Assembly: GCA_035553855.1 (NCBI GenBank)
Contig: DATMJO010000123.1
Location: 1 to 64,000 of the forward strand
Origin: JBBDYQ01 sp035553855
Lineage (GTDB): Bacteria > Actinomycetota > Thermoleophilia > Solirubrobacterales > Thermoleophilaceae
Length of the DNA: 64,000 nt
Reading direction: 5' to 3'
The notes beneath the pieces were generated by a model. That model was not told where the DNA came from. It made no database searches and saw only the letters and a list, made by a program, of their open reading frames with translations. Of this stretch, positions 15,733 to 23,705 are shown in pieces (positions within the stretch are counted from its first letter, which is position 1; each line of letters begins with the position of its first letter). The translations under genes and the position numbers were made by a program.

Positions 15733-17205
15733 TCACTCGAACGCGAGCGCGAAGCGGGCGCGCAGGCCGTCCCCGCTGGTGACGATCGAGCCCGTCGCCT
15801 GGCCCAGCGCCCCCGTGAACAGGGACGCGCCGAGCGCCTCCGCCCCGCCGAGACCTGACAGGAAGCGGTTGGCCACCTGCTCGGCGTCCGCCCCCGCGAC
15901 CACCGATCCGCGCGTGCCTGGCACCGGACCGGGCTGCTCGCCCGCGAGCGTGGCCGCCCGCTGCGGGTCGTTGGAGGCCACCAGCACGCGGTCGACGACG
16001 CCGAACACGACGCTGCCTCCGCCCGCCTGGGCGATCGCGTAGAAGTCCTCGCCCCCGCGCGGTCGCGAGACGCCCACGCTGCCGAGGCCCGCGCCCTCGG
16101 CGAAGCCGGGAATCGCCGGCGCGAGCTTCTCGAGCACGCCCTCGAACGCAGCCGGGTCGCTCAGCTCCGCGCGCAGGCCGAAGTCGCCGCCGATGTCGAA
16201 GGCGACGGAGGTGTCGCCTGCGAGCTGCCCCACGAGGTCGCGGTCGATGTCGATGTCGAGCTGCTTCTCGAGCAACTGCTTGCCCTGGGCGTACTGGGCG
16301 AAGCCGGTCGGGTTGACGGCCTGCCCGGCCGCCTCGGCGAAGCGAACGATCTGGCCCGGGTCGCGCACGCCCACGCCGATCTCGCCCTCGGCCGCGGAGA
16401 CGCCGGGCGACTCGGGCCCCGCGGCGAACGGCAGGTCCTCGGCCTCGACGTCCTCGGTGTTCACCGCGATGTCGAACGCGACCGACTTGTCCTCCACGGC
16501 CAGCGTCGCGCCGGCCGTGCGCAGCGCGCCGACCCAGGGGATGCGCCGCGCCAGCGCCGAGCGCGGGTCGGCGCCGAGCAGCTCCTCCACGTTGACGTAC
16601 ACGGCGCCGAGGCGCTCCTCGGGCAGGCCGTCGAGCGCCTCCTCGACGTCCTCCTCGCGCAGCCGGTCGTCCTTGCCGCGCTGCTCCAGCGCCTCCTCGA
16701 CGACCTCGCGCGTGTCGCCGAAGACGGCCACGTCGTCCTTCACCGCGAGCACCGTGTCGTCGGACTGGTAGAGCTTCGCCCCCTCAGCCTCGCCGATCTC
16801 CTTTGAGTCCTTCTGCGCGAGCTCCTCGAGCTTGCCGGCGTCGCTCGTCTGTACGGCGCCGACGAACGGCGGGTCGTCGCCCGCCAGGTCGCGGGCGTCG
16901 GCGACGCCGAGCACGAACTCGTTGCCGAGCAGCGGCCGCACGTCCTCGTCGAAGTCGATCCCCTGGCTGTCGAGCTGGCCGCGGAGCTGGTCGAGCGCCT
17001 GGTCGCCGAACGGGAAGCGCTTGACGATGTCGCCCGCCGCCTCGTACTGGTCGCCCTCGAGGTCGGTCGTGAGGACGATCGCGAGCGCCGCGTCGTCCGG
17101 GAGGTGGCCGAGCGCCTCGTCGACTGGGCTGTCGGCGCCGCCGGAGCCGCCGCCGCATCCGGCGAGGGCAAGGGCTGTCGCGATGGTGGCGGTGAAGGCT
17201 CTCAT
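15733..17205 (-). CDS. DUF3352 lipoprotein
   Basis: The protein has 490 residues. It starts with a lipoprotein signal peptide whose lipobox is LALAGC (Cys about residue 17), followed by a Gly/Ser linker and a long acidic, beta-rich body (DUF3352) that begins VDEALGHLPDDAALAIVLTT. It should be anchored on the outer face of the cytoplasmic membrane. Function unknown. The ATG overlaps the glyoxalase stop (ATGA, 17205-17202), so the two genes are co-transcribed. Its TGA is convergent with the M23 peptidase gene. The gene contains one internal GTGCCTGGCAC palindrome (15914-15924), probably coincidental. Confidence 0.82.
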   Translation of the reverse strand: MRAFTATIATALALAGCGGGSGGADSPVDEALGHLPDDAALAIVLTTDLEGDQYEAAGDIVKRFPFGDQALDQLRGQLDSQGIDFDEDVRPLLGNEFVLGVADARDLAGDDPPFVGAVQTSDAGKLEELAQKDSKEIGEAEGAKLYQSDDTVLAVKDDVAVFGDTREVVEEALEQRGKDDRLREEDVEEALDGLPEERLGAVYVNVEELLGADPRSALARRIPWVGALRTAGATLAVEDKSVAFDIAVNTEDVEAEDLPFAAGPESPGVSAAEGEIGVGVRDPGQIVRFAEAAGQAVNPTGFAQYAQGKQLLEKQLDIDIDRDLVGQLAGDTSVAFDIGGDFGLRAELSDPAAFEGVLEKLAPAIPGFAEGAGLGSVGVSRPRGGEDFYAIAQAGGGSVVFGVVDRVLVASNDPQRAATLAGEQPGPVPGTRGSVVAGADAEQVANRFLSGLGGAEALGASLFTGALGQATGSIVTSGDGLRARFALAFE

Positions 17206-17582
17206 CTCTTCTCGATCAGCTCGATTCTGTAGCCGTCGGGGTCGCGCACGAAGCAGAGGCGGGAGCCTCCCTCGCGCACCGAGTAGGGGGGCTTCTCGGG
17301 CTCGATGCCCTTCTCGGCGAGGCGCTCGAGCGTCCCGTCGAGGTCGTCCACCGTCACGGCGATGTGGTTGTAGCCGGTGCCGAGCTCGTAGGAGTCGACG
17401 CCGAAGTTGTAGGTGAGCTCGAGCCGCGGGCCGTCGCCGGGCAGCCCCATGAAGACGTTGATCGCCTCCTCGCGGATCGGGACGCGCCCGACCTCCTCGA
17501 AGCCGAGCGCCTCGTAGAAGGCGACCGAGCGCTCGATCTCGCCGATCCGGTAACAGGTGTGGATTAGCTCCATGCGCGGCAT
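17202..17582 (-). CDS. Lactoylglutathione lyase/glyoxalase I-like (VOC family)
   Basis: The protein has 126 residues and two beta-alpha-beta-beta-beta units. The four expected metal ligands are visible: His in MELIHTCYRI, Glu in RLELTYNFG, His in YNHIAVTV and Glu in DGYRIELIE. The substrate thiol in actinobacteria is not glutathione, so mycothiol- or other thiol-dependent methylglyoxal removal is possible. I chose the ATG at 17582 because a G-rich Shine-Dalgarno sequence (GGGGGGTGG) precedes it; the ATG at 17573 is an alternative. It is upstream of, and overlaps, the DUF3352 lipoprotein gene. Confidence 0.83.
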   Translation of the reverse strand: MPRMELIHTCYRIGEIERSVAFYEALGFEEVGRVPIREEAINVFMGLPGDGPRLELTYNFGVDSYELGTGYNHIAVTVDDLDGTLERLAEKGIEPEKPPYSVREGGSRLCFVRDPDGYRIELIEKR

Positions 17583-17619
17583 CTTTACCACCCCCCCTCC
17601 GCGCCCGTCCCGCCGCGGG

Positions 17620-18174
17620 TCAGTAGCGGAACGGCAGCTCGGAGACGAGCTCGCCCAGGAGCGGCGCGTTCGCGTCCCGCTCGGACGGGATCAGCTCGAG
17701 GTCGTCCGGCCATTCGATGCCCACGCGCGGGTCGTCGAAGCGGATGCCGCGCTCGAGCTCCGGGTCGTAATAGGCCGTCTGCTTGTAGAGCACGTCCGCC
17801 ACCTCCGAGAGAACGCAAAAGCCGTGCGCGAACCCGACCGGCACGTACAGGAGGCGCAGGCTCTCGTCGTCGAGACGGAAGCTCTCCCACTCGCCGAAGC
17901 TGGGCGAGCCGATCCGGAGGTCCACGACCACGTCGAGGATGGCGCCGCGGGAGCAGCGCACGAGCTTCGCCAGGCCGTCGCCGATCTGAAAGTGCATCCC
18001 GCGCACGACGCCCCGCCGCGAGCGGGAGTGGTTGTCCTGGATGAACTCGTCGCGAATGCCGAGCTCGGCGTAGGTGCTCCGGCGGTAGGACTCGTGGAAG
18101 AAGCCGCGCTCGTCCGGGTGGACGACGGGCTCGATCAGCACGGGCCCCTGGATTCGGGTGTCGATGCGCTTCAT
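17620..18174 (-). CDS. rfbC: dTDP-4-dehydrorhamnose 3,5-epimerase
   Basis: This cupin-fold enzyme of 184 residues makes dTDP-4-keto-L-rhamnose from dTDP-4-keto-6-deoxy-D-glucose. Diagnostic blocks are HPDERGFFHESYR, IQDNHSRS, VVRGMHFQ with the catalytic base His61, DVVVDLRIGSPSFG, VPVGFAHGF, and the acid Tyr130 in VLYKQTAYYDPE. It follows an Alg14/Alg13-like glycosyltransferase with an ATGA overlap, so rhamnose supply and sugar transfer are encoded together. The other rml genes are not in the window. Members of this family can also act on other dTDP-4-keto sugars, but the active-site residues are as in RmlC. Confidence 0.92.
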   Translation of the reverse strand: MKRIDTRIQGPVLIEPVVHPDERGFFHESYRRSTYAELGIRDEFIQDNHSRSRRGVVRGMHFQIGDGLAKLVRCSRGAILDVVVDLRIGSPSFGEWESFRLDDESLRLLYVPVGFAHGFCVLSEVADVLYKQTAYYDPELERGIRFDDPRVGIEWPDDLELIPSERDANAPLLGELVSELPFRY

Positions 18175-19166
18175 CCGGCGGCGGATTGTGGCAGGAGCGC
18201 CGCGTCGAGAATCTCTGCGAGGCGCTCGGCCATGGGGCGGCCGGGCAGGGAGGCGGGCGGCTCGACCGGCGCGGCCGCGAGCGCGAGCGCCTGCTCGGCC
18301 GGCTGGGCGTCGAGCGAGGCGACGTAGCCGAGCTCGGCGAGCTTGCGGGTGGTCGCGAGCTGGTGGTCGTCGAGGTGCTCGCCGTGCTCGCGGAGCCGCG
18401 AGAGGACGAGCGGGCGCCGCCCGTGGCGCAGGGCGAGCGAGATGAAGCCCGCACCGCCATGCGAGACGACGACGGCGCTCCGCCGGACAGCCTCCGGGAC
18501 CTCGCCCGGCGGGAGCATCGCGAGGGTCTCCATGTGCCGTGCAGCGTACGAGGAGGGCCCGGTCTGGGCGAGTGCCGGTCCGGGCAGCACTCCGGCGCCC
18601 ACGGCCTCGTCGGCCAGCCGGAGCAGGCGGTCGAAGGGCTGGCCGTGGCTGCCGGTCACGACGAGCGTGCCCTCGCCGGGCGGGGCGGGGTCCGACCCCG
18701 CCGACTCGAGCAGCGGCGGCCGGCACAGCTCGGCCCGCGGGTACACGGAGAGCAGCTCCGGCCATTGCACGAGGAAGGCGTCGGAGAGGCGGTGGAGCAG
18801 GCGCCCGCTGAGGCTTCCGGACTCCACCCGCGCCATCGTCTCGCAGAAGACGAGCTTCGCCCCGGCCGCCTTGCCCGCGACGCACACCGGCACGGCGAGG
18901 CCCGCGCCCGAGGAGAGCACGACCCGCGGGCGCTCCCGGCGGACGATCGCGGCCGCCTGCGCGGCCGCCCGCGCCACGAGCAGCGGGCTCCGCCACGGGT
19001 TGACGACCGGGGCGACGCGCTCACCGCGCTCACGCAGGTCGTCGGCCTGCGGCCCGGCGGGCACGACGAACACGCGCGAGCGCCCGCCGTAGGCCTCCTT
19101 CAGGGCGAGCATCAGCTCGAGATGCCCCCCGGGCGACGCTGCGACGCAGATGTCGGTGCGGGCCAC
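18171..19166 (-). CDS. Glycosyltransferase with fused Alg14- and Alg13-like halves
   Basis: The protein has 331 residues. The N-terminal half opens with CVAASPGGHLELMLAL, the Alg14/PssD signature, and contains VLSSGAGLAVPVCVAGKAAG. The C-terminal half (from about 165) is GT28/Alg13/PssE-like, with VVTGSHGQPFDRLL and VVSHGGAGFISLAL. Separate bacterial PssD/PssE or eukaryotic Alg14/13 pairs add GlcNAc or GlcA to a lipid-linked sugar; here both halves are one chain. It probably acts at the inner face of the membrane in polysaccharide repeat-unit assembly. The GTG start at 19166 is followed at its end by rfbC with an overlap. A 25-base palindrome lies just upstream, between this gene and a divergent GT2 gene. 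Confidence 0.82.
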   Translation of the reverse strand: MARTDICVAASPGGHLELMLALKEAYGGRSRVFVVPAGPQADDLRERGERVAPVVNPWRSPLLVARAAAQAAAIVRRERPRVVLSSGAGLAVPVCVAGKAAGAKLVFCETMARVESGSLSGRLLHRLSDAFLVQWPELLSVYPRAELCRPPLLESAGSDPAPPGEGTLVVTGSHGQPFDRLLRLADEAVGAGVLPGPALAQTGPSSYAARHMETLAMLPPGEVPEAVRRSAVVVSHGGAGFISLALRHGRRPLVLSRLREHGEHLDDHQLATTRKLAELGYVASLDAQPAEQALALAAAPVEPPASLPGRPMAERLAEILDAALLPQSAAG

Positions 19167-19189
19167 AGCGGGCGAAGCGTACCCGGGGG

Positions 19190-19214
19190 TGAAACAGTGC
19201 CTGGCACTGTTTCA
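19190..19214. repeat. 25-base CCTGGCAC-family palindrome at a divergent promoter
   Basis: TGAAACAGTGCC-T-GGCACTGTTTCA is identical to the copy at 15653-15677. It lies between two divergent glycosyltransferase genes, 24 bases from the minus-strand GTG and 29 bases from the plus-strand ATG, where an operator or a REP-like insertion is more likely than a terminator. Confidence 0.88.
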
Positions 19215-19242
19215 TCCCGTCGTGGGGATAATCCGCGGCCGC

Positions 19243-19977
19243 ATGGACGCCGTCACCGTCACCTCGGACAACGGCCCGGACCTGCGCAACCTGCTCGCCT
19301 GCGAGCCGCTGCGCGAGGCGCTCGGGCGGATCGTGGTGGTGAACAACCTCTCCTCGGACGGATCGGCGGCCATCGCCCGCGAGGGCGGCGCCGTGCTGGT
19401 CGAGCGCGAGTCGCGCGGCGGCTACGGCGCCTGCGTCAACACCGGCGTGCCGCACACGGGCGGCGAGGCGTTCGTCGTGATGAACCCGGACATCCTGCTG
19501 GACGACGCGGGCGCGGTCGAGCGGCTGTCCAGGCACCTCGAGGACCCGCGCGTCGCGATCGTCGTGCCCGCGCTGAGGCTCCCAGACGGCCGGCTCCAGG
19601 ACTCCGTTCGCCACGTCCCGACCCCCTTCGACCTCCTCACCCGCCGCCTGCGCGGAACCGAGAGCGGCGTGATCCGCGAGGGCGGCGAGGTCCCATGGGC
19701 CGTCGCCGCCTTCTACCTCGTGCGCCGCTCGGCGTTCGAGGCGATGGGCGGCTTCGACGAGCGCTACTTCCTCTACTTCGAGGACGTGGACCTGTGCGAG
19801 CGCCTGCGCCGCGCCGGTTGGAAGATCCGCTTCGACCCCGATGTCGTCGTGCGCCACGAGTTCGCCGCCGCCTCCCGCCGCGGCCTCCTCGCGCCGGCGA
19901 CCCGCCACCACATGCGGAGCGCCGCGAAGTTCTTCCTCCGCTTCCCGCGCTACCTGGTCAGCCGCCGGACACCTTGA
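19243..19977 (+). CDS. GT2 glycosyltransferase, WbbL/rhamnosyltransferase-like
   Basis: The protein has 244 residues and the GT-A fold of family 2. It has a short start (VTVTSDNGPDLRNLL), the nucleotide-side VVVNNLSSDGSA, GYGACVNTGV, the NPD of VVMNPDILL in place of DxD, and the late blocks AAFYLVRRSAFEAMGGFDER and YFEDVDLCERLRRAGW. This is the pattern of WbbL-type rhamnosyl- and related transferases. The ATG at 19243 was chosen because GATAAT (19227-19232) ends 11 bases upstream; the frame is open further upstream but crosses the palindrome. The neighbouring rfbC supports rhamnose as the donor sugar; the acceptor is unknown. Confidence 0.82.
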   Translation: MDAVTVTSDNGPDLRNLLACEPLREALGRIVVVNNLSSDGSAAIAREGGAVLVERESRGGYGACVNTGVPHTGGEAFVVMNPDILLDDAGAVERLSRHLEDPRVAIVVPALRLPDGRLQDSVRHVPTPFDLLTRRLRGTESGVIREGGEVPWAVAAFYLVRRSAFEAMGGFDERYFLYFEDVDLCERLRRAGWKIRFDPDVVVRHEFAAASRRGLLAPATRHHMRSAAKFFLRFPRYLVSRRTP

Positions 19978-20021
19978 CGCAAGAGCGGCCGGTCCGATCC
20001 CGTTACTTGGGTGTCAGAACG

Positions 20022-21746
20022 ATGATGCCCACCCCCCGCCGCATCGCGGCGGCGCTCGCCACCACGATCGCCGTCGGCCTTCTCGCAGCGCCCGGAGCCC
20101 TCGCGGCTCCGGGGGATCTGCCCGCGACCTGCGACCGGATAACGCCCGAGACGGTCGAGCGCGAGATCCTCGACGAGACCGTCCAGGTCATCTCGACCGG
20201 CAACGCCGTCATCACCGGCAGCCTCTACATGCCGCGCCAGGCCACGCAGTACGCGCCCGTCCCCGTGATCCTCATGACCCACGGCGGCAGCAGCTCGCGC
20301 CTCTCGCTCAACCCGCGGCCCGGCAGCCTCACCCAGGGCCTGCTCGACGCGGGCTTCGCCGTCCTCACCTACGACAGCCGCGGCCACGGCGACTCGCGCC
20401 GCGACTCGGGCGGCCAGGCGACCGTCCGCTACGAGTTCGGCGGCTCCGACGGCGTCGAGGACGTGCGCCGCCTCGTCGGCCTCGCGGGTCGCTGCCGCGC
20501 GATCGGACAGGAGGCGCCGGGCGACCCGGTGATCGGCTTCGTCGGCGCGTCGAACGGGGCCGGCATCCAGCTCAACGCCGCCGCGGCGATCCCCGAGCTC
20601 GACGCGATCGTCCCGATGCTCTCGTGGGCGGACCTCGCGCAGGATCTCGCGCCGAACGACGTGCCGAAGGTGTACGGCGAGCTGGCCTACCAGCGCTTCA
20701 AGAGCGCGCGGGTGCAGATCGACCCCGCCATCGAGGGCTTCCACAGTGACGCCGTCGCGGGCCTCCTCTCCGGCGACACCGCGAACTGGCTCGCCGGGCG
20801 CTCGACGAGCGGGAGCGCGGGCCGGGTCCGCGTGCCCACGCTGCTGCTCCAGGGGACGCTCGACACGCTCTTCCCGCTCGAGGGCGCGATGCGGAACTTC
20901 GAGCGCATCCGGGCCAACGGCACGCCCGTGAAGCTCGTGGCCTTCTGCACCGCCCATGACGCCGAGGCCGCCCCGCCGCGCTCCTGCAAGGGCGGCTCGG
21001 ACATGACCGACATCATCTTCCGCTGGCTGAACCACTATCTGCGCGGCGCCGAGGCGAATCTCGGCTCGCCGATCGACTGGTACGGCCCCGACGGGCGCTT
21101 CCGCTCGGCCGACGGCATCACCGGCAACGGCACGACCGTGATCGTCCCGAAGCCCGCCGCGAAGAGGAAGTCGCGCAGGAAGACTCGCCGCACGGCCACG
21201 CGGGCGATGACCCGGGAGAGCGCGAGGCGCGCGACCACCCGCCGCAGGAGGGCTACCCGCCCCCGCCGCACCAGGACGAAGCCGCTCGGCACGCTCAGGG
21301 GCCCCGGCGGCACCGGCGGCGACACCCAGACCTACGCCGCGCCGGCTCCCTCGTCGGAGGCCGCGGGCACGCTCCGGGTGCGCCTCGTGGACCGCAACCG
21401 CAAGGGCTGCCGCTCGCTGCTCGGTATCCCGCGCGTCGAGATCAGCGGCGTCGTGGACGGCCCGGAGGCCTTCCTCTTCGCCGAGCTCCAGGAGTCCAAC
21501 CCGCAGGGCGAGCGCCGCACCGTGAACATCAACACGATGCCCGTGCGCCTCTCGCGCGGCCGCTTCAGCGCGGAGTTCAGCCTGCACGGCGTGAGCTGGA
21601 TCCTCGGCCTCGGCAACCACCTCGACCTCGAGCTCACGACCGGCTCGGACATGTACCTCGAGCCGAGCCGCGACTTCACGGTCCGCGTGGATCGCGTCGT
21701 GGCGAAGCTGCCGCTCGGCGCGGTCGGCCGCGGCCGCAGCTGCTGA
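20022..21746 (+). CDS. Secreted alpha/beta-hydrolase (X-Pro peptidase/CocE-like) with basic linker
   Basis: The protein has 574 residues. A signal peptide (about 1-27) is followed by an alpha/beta-hydrolase domain: PVILMTHGGSSSRLSLN with the oxyanion side, AVLTYDSRGHGDS, nucleophile Ser in GFVGASNGAG, Asp in LLQGTLDTLFPL and a candidate His in FCTAHDAEA. It resembles S15/CocE-type hydrolases. Residues about 379-420 form an extremely Arg/Lys/Thr-rich linker (pattern RRKTRRTATRAM, RRATTRRRRATRPRR), unlike anything else in the protein. A C-terminal beta-sandwich domain follows (about 440-574), as in many X-Pro dipeptidyl peptidases. The ATGs at 20022 and 20025 are equivalent. Substrate unknown. 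Confidence 0.75.
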   Translation: MMPTPRRIAAALATTIAVGLLAAPGALAAPGDLPATCDRITPETVEREILDETVQVISTGNAVITGSLYMPRQATQYAPVPVILMTHGGSSSRLSLNPRPGSLTQGLLDAGFAVLTYDSRGHGDSRRDSGGQATVRYEFGGSDGVEDVRRLVGLAGRCRAIGQEAPGDPVIGFVGASNGAGIQLNAAAAIPELDAIVPMLSWADLAQDLAPNDVPKVYGELAYQRFKSARVQIDPAIEGFHSDAVAGLLSGDTANWLAGRSTSGSAGRVRVPTLLLQGTLDTLFPLEGAMRNFERIRANGTPVKLVAFCTAHDAEAAPPRSCKGGSDMTDIIFRWLNHYLRGAEANLGSPIDWYGPDGRFRSADGITGNGTTVIVPKPAAKRKSRRKTRRTATRAMTRESARRATTRRRRATRPRRTRTKPLGTLRGPGGTGGDTQTYAAPAPSSEAAGTLRVRLVDRNRKGCRSLLGIPRVEISGVVDGPEAFLFAELQESNPQGERRTVNINTMPVRLSRGRFSAEFSLHGVSWILGLGNHLDLELTTGSDMYLEPSRDFTVRVDRVVAKLPLGAVGRGRSC

Positions 21747-21811
21747 CGACCACGGTCGAGCCTGTCCGTTTTTACGTCGCGCTATGCGCGTGCCAAAGGT
21801 AGTCTCGATCC

Positions 21812-22840
21812 ATGGCGCGCACTCTGGCTCGGGGAATCCTGCTTGCCTCGGCAATCGTTGCGACGTCCGCCGCAACGGCACACGCAGGGATCGTAGAGGT
21901 CACACCTCAATTCGAGATCAGATTCACCGCGGCAGCGGGCGAGACCAATGACATCAGAGTCACGACCCAGCGAGTCGCAGTTCCGCTCTTCCAGTGCGGG
22001 CCGACCGACTGCAGGGACGGCACGACCGTCGGCTACCGGTACGACATCACCGACGCCGGCGCCCTATTGCTTCCAGGTCCTGGCTGTCTGCCGGCCGGCC
22101 AGGGCGCGGCCGTCTGCATGCTCACGGGGCAGGCGGTCCGCGTTCGCGCCGACCTCGGCGATGGCGACGACAGCGCGGTCGTGCTCGCCTACCACGGCTC
22201 CCTCCTCGGAGGCACGGGCAACGACCGGCTCACCACGGGAGGCTCCTCCGGAGATGCCGTGAGCGGCGGGGCGGGCGACGACGTGCTGACGGATCTGGGC
22301 GGTGGCTTCGACGGCGTCTATTACACCGAGCGAGCCGCCGGCGTGAGCGTCGACCTCGAAGCGGGAACAGGTGGTGCGAGCGGTGAACACGACACCCTCG
22401 CCGGCTTCGAGGACGTGTACGGCGGTGAGGGCCCCGATGTGCTCCGGGGCTCGCCTTACGAGAACGCGGGCGCGAGCCGATCCGGCCACAACATGCTTGT
22501 CGGTAACGGGGGTGACGACGTACTGCGCGCGAACGGCTCCCGGGACACCCTGCGCGGCGGAACCGGCGACGACCGCCTCGAGGGAGATCGCTGGCAATCG
22601 AGCCTGGACGGGGGAACAGGGGACGATGTGATCGTGGGCGGCTCGTTCGCGGACGAGCTGATCGGCAGAGATGGGAACGATCAGCTGTTCGGCGCCGACG
22701 GCCCCGATTCGCTCGACGGCGGCGCCGGCAACGATGCCCTGGACGGCGGACTGGACCGTGACTCGATCCGCTGCGGGACCGGCCTGGACACCAACGTGCC
22801 CGACCCGCTCGACGCCCTGGTCGACGGCTGCGAGGCCTGA
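21812..22840 (+). CDS. Secreted RTX-type calcium-binding repeat protein
   Basis: The protein has 342 residues. A signal peptide (about 1-26) and an N-terminal beta domain (about 27-115, with two Cys pairs) precede nonapeptide GGxGxDxLx-type repeats such as LLGGTGNDRL, VSGGAGDDVL, LRGGTGDDRL, LDGGTGDDVI and LDGGAGNDAL. A Cys-containing cap (IRCGTGLDTN, VDGCEA) closes the protein. Such repeats form a calcium-binding beta-roll after export. TAGTCT (21800-21805) ends 7 bases before the ATG. The domain order matches the larger protein at 45010-46512, so they are paralogues. It ends 7 bases before the convergent SGNH-like gene. Confidence 0.88.
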   Translation: MARTLARGILLASAIVATSAATAHAGIVEVTPQFEIRFTAAAGETNDIRVTTQRVAVPLFQCGPTDCRDGTTVGYRYDITDAGALLLPGPGCLPAGQGAAVCMLTGQAVRVRADLGDGDDSAVVLAYHGSLLGGTGNDRLTTGGSSGDAVSGGAGDDVLTDLGGGFDGVYYTERAAGVSVDLEAGTGGASGEHDTLAGFEDVYGGEGPDVLRGSPYENAGASRSGHNMLVGNGGDDVLRANGSRDTLRGGTGDDRLEGDRWQSSLDGGTGDDVIVGGSFADELIGRDGNDQLFGADGPDSLDGGAGNDALDGGLDRDSIRCGTGLDTNVPDPLDALVDGCEA

Positions 22841-22847
22841 TTCCTGC

Positions 22848-23705
22848 CTACGCGCCCGTGGTGACCTCGCGGGGAACGCGAGCGCGGACGCGCTCCACAG
22901 CATGAGGCATCAGCAGGTCCGCCACGGCCTCGTGGCCGGGCCGGCGCAGGTCGTAGCCGTTGTAGGCGTTGACGGCCCGCACGCCCAGCGTGGCGCGCAG
23001 CGAGTCGATCGTGTCGCGGGTGTCGACGACGGTGATCCCCATCTCCTCGCAGAGCGCGTTGATCTGTCGCCACACGTGCATCTGCTCGGCGGCGTCCAAG
23101 AAGCCGTCGGTCCAGATGCGGCAGAGCGGGCTCATCATGAGCAGCGTGGCGTCGGGCCACTGCGACCTGACGAGTTCGAAGAAGCGCGCGTGGCGCTCGG
23201 TGCCCGGGAAGGGGTCGACGAGCCGGCCGAAGCGCCGGGAGGCCCAGTGGACGAACGGGTACACGGGCCGTGCGAGCGCGCCGGAGCGGTCGCCGACGTT
23301 GATCCGCAGGTCGTTGTACCAGGGCTTCCGCAGCGGGATGACCGAGCGGACGGCATGCGCCGAGCAGCACTCGAGCAGCACGATGTCGGGCGGGCCGTCG
23401 AGCTTCACGAAGCGCGTCAGCTCCTCGGGCGTCTCGGGCAGGCGCGTCGCCGGGCCGAGGTAGACGTCGGAGAAGCTCGTGGAGATCCCGCGCTCGGCGA
23501 GCCGCTCGGCGAGCACGAGCGGGTAGCCCGCGCGCTGCCCGAGGCTGTGGCCGCGGTTGTTCTCGCGCCAGCCGCAGTCGCCGTAGCGCAGGAAGCGGAA
23601 CGTGCGCTCGGCGCCCTCGACGTCGATGCCGCGCCAGGGGCGCGGTATGTCCGCCGGGCGCGGGACGAGCTTGCGCATCACGCGGTCGACCACTCGGGCC
23701 ATCAT
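22848..23705 (-). CDS. SGNH/GDSL-like hydrolase in polysaccharide cluster
   Basis: The protein has 285 residues. RFLRYGDCGWRENNRGHSLG is in the position of the GDSL block but with Gly-Asp-Cys in place of Gly-Asp-Ser. GPPDIVLLECCSAHAVR corresponds to the block containing GxND/PDxVxLxxG. The late NGYDLRRPGHEAVADLL is the typical DxxHPG-like catalytic end (here Asp and His, with RPGH). If Cys or a nearby residue is not the nucleophile, it could be inactive. No signal peptide is evident, so a cytoplasmic role is likely. It overlaps the flippase gene upstream (ATGA at 23705-23702), which suggests it modifies the exported glycan, for example deacetylation or acetyl transfer. Confidence 0.6.
   Translation of the reverse strand: MMARVVDRVMRKLVPRPADIPRPWRGIDVEGAERTFRFLRYGDCGWRENNRGHSLGQRAGYPLVLAERLAERGISTSFSDVYLGPATRLPETPEELTRFVKLDGPPDIVLLECCSAHAVRSVIPLRKPWYNDLRINVGDRSGALARPVYPFVHWASRRFGRLVDPFPGTERHARFFELVRSQWPDATLLMMSPLCRIWTDGFLDAAEQMHVWRQINALCEEMGITVVDTRDTIDSLRATLGVRAVNAYNGYDLRRPGHEAVADLLMPHAVERVRARVPREVTTGA

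Noticed and set aside
15914..15924. GTGCCTGGCAC inside the DUF3352 gene as a family member of the palindromes
   Set aside because: It is inside a coding region and only the 11-base core matches, so it may be chance.
22055..22840. Repeat-rich DNA as a recombination hotspot between the three RTX genes
   Set aside because: The nonapeptide repeats are similar at protein level but I saw no long identical DNA stretches between the genes.
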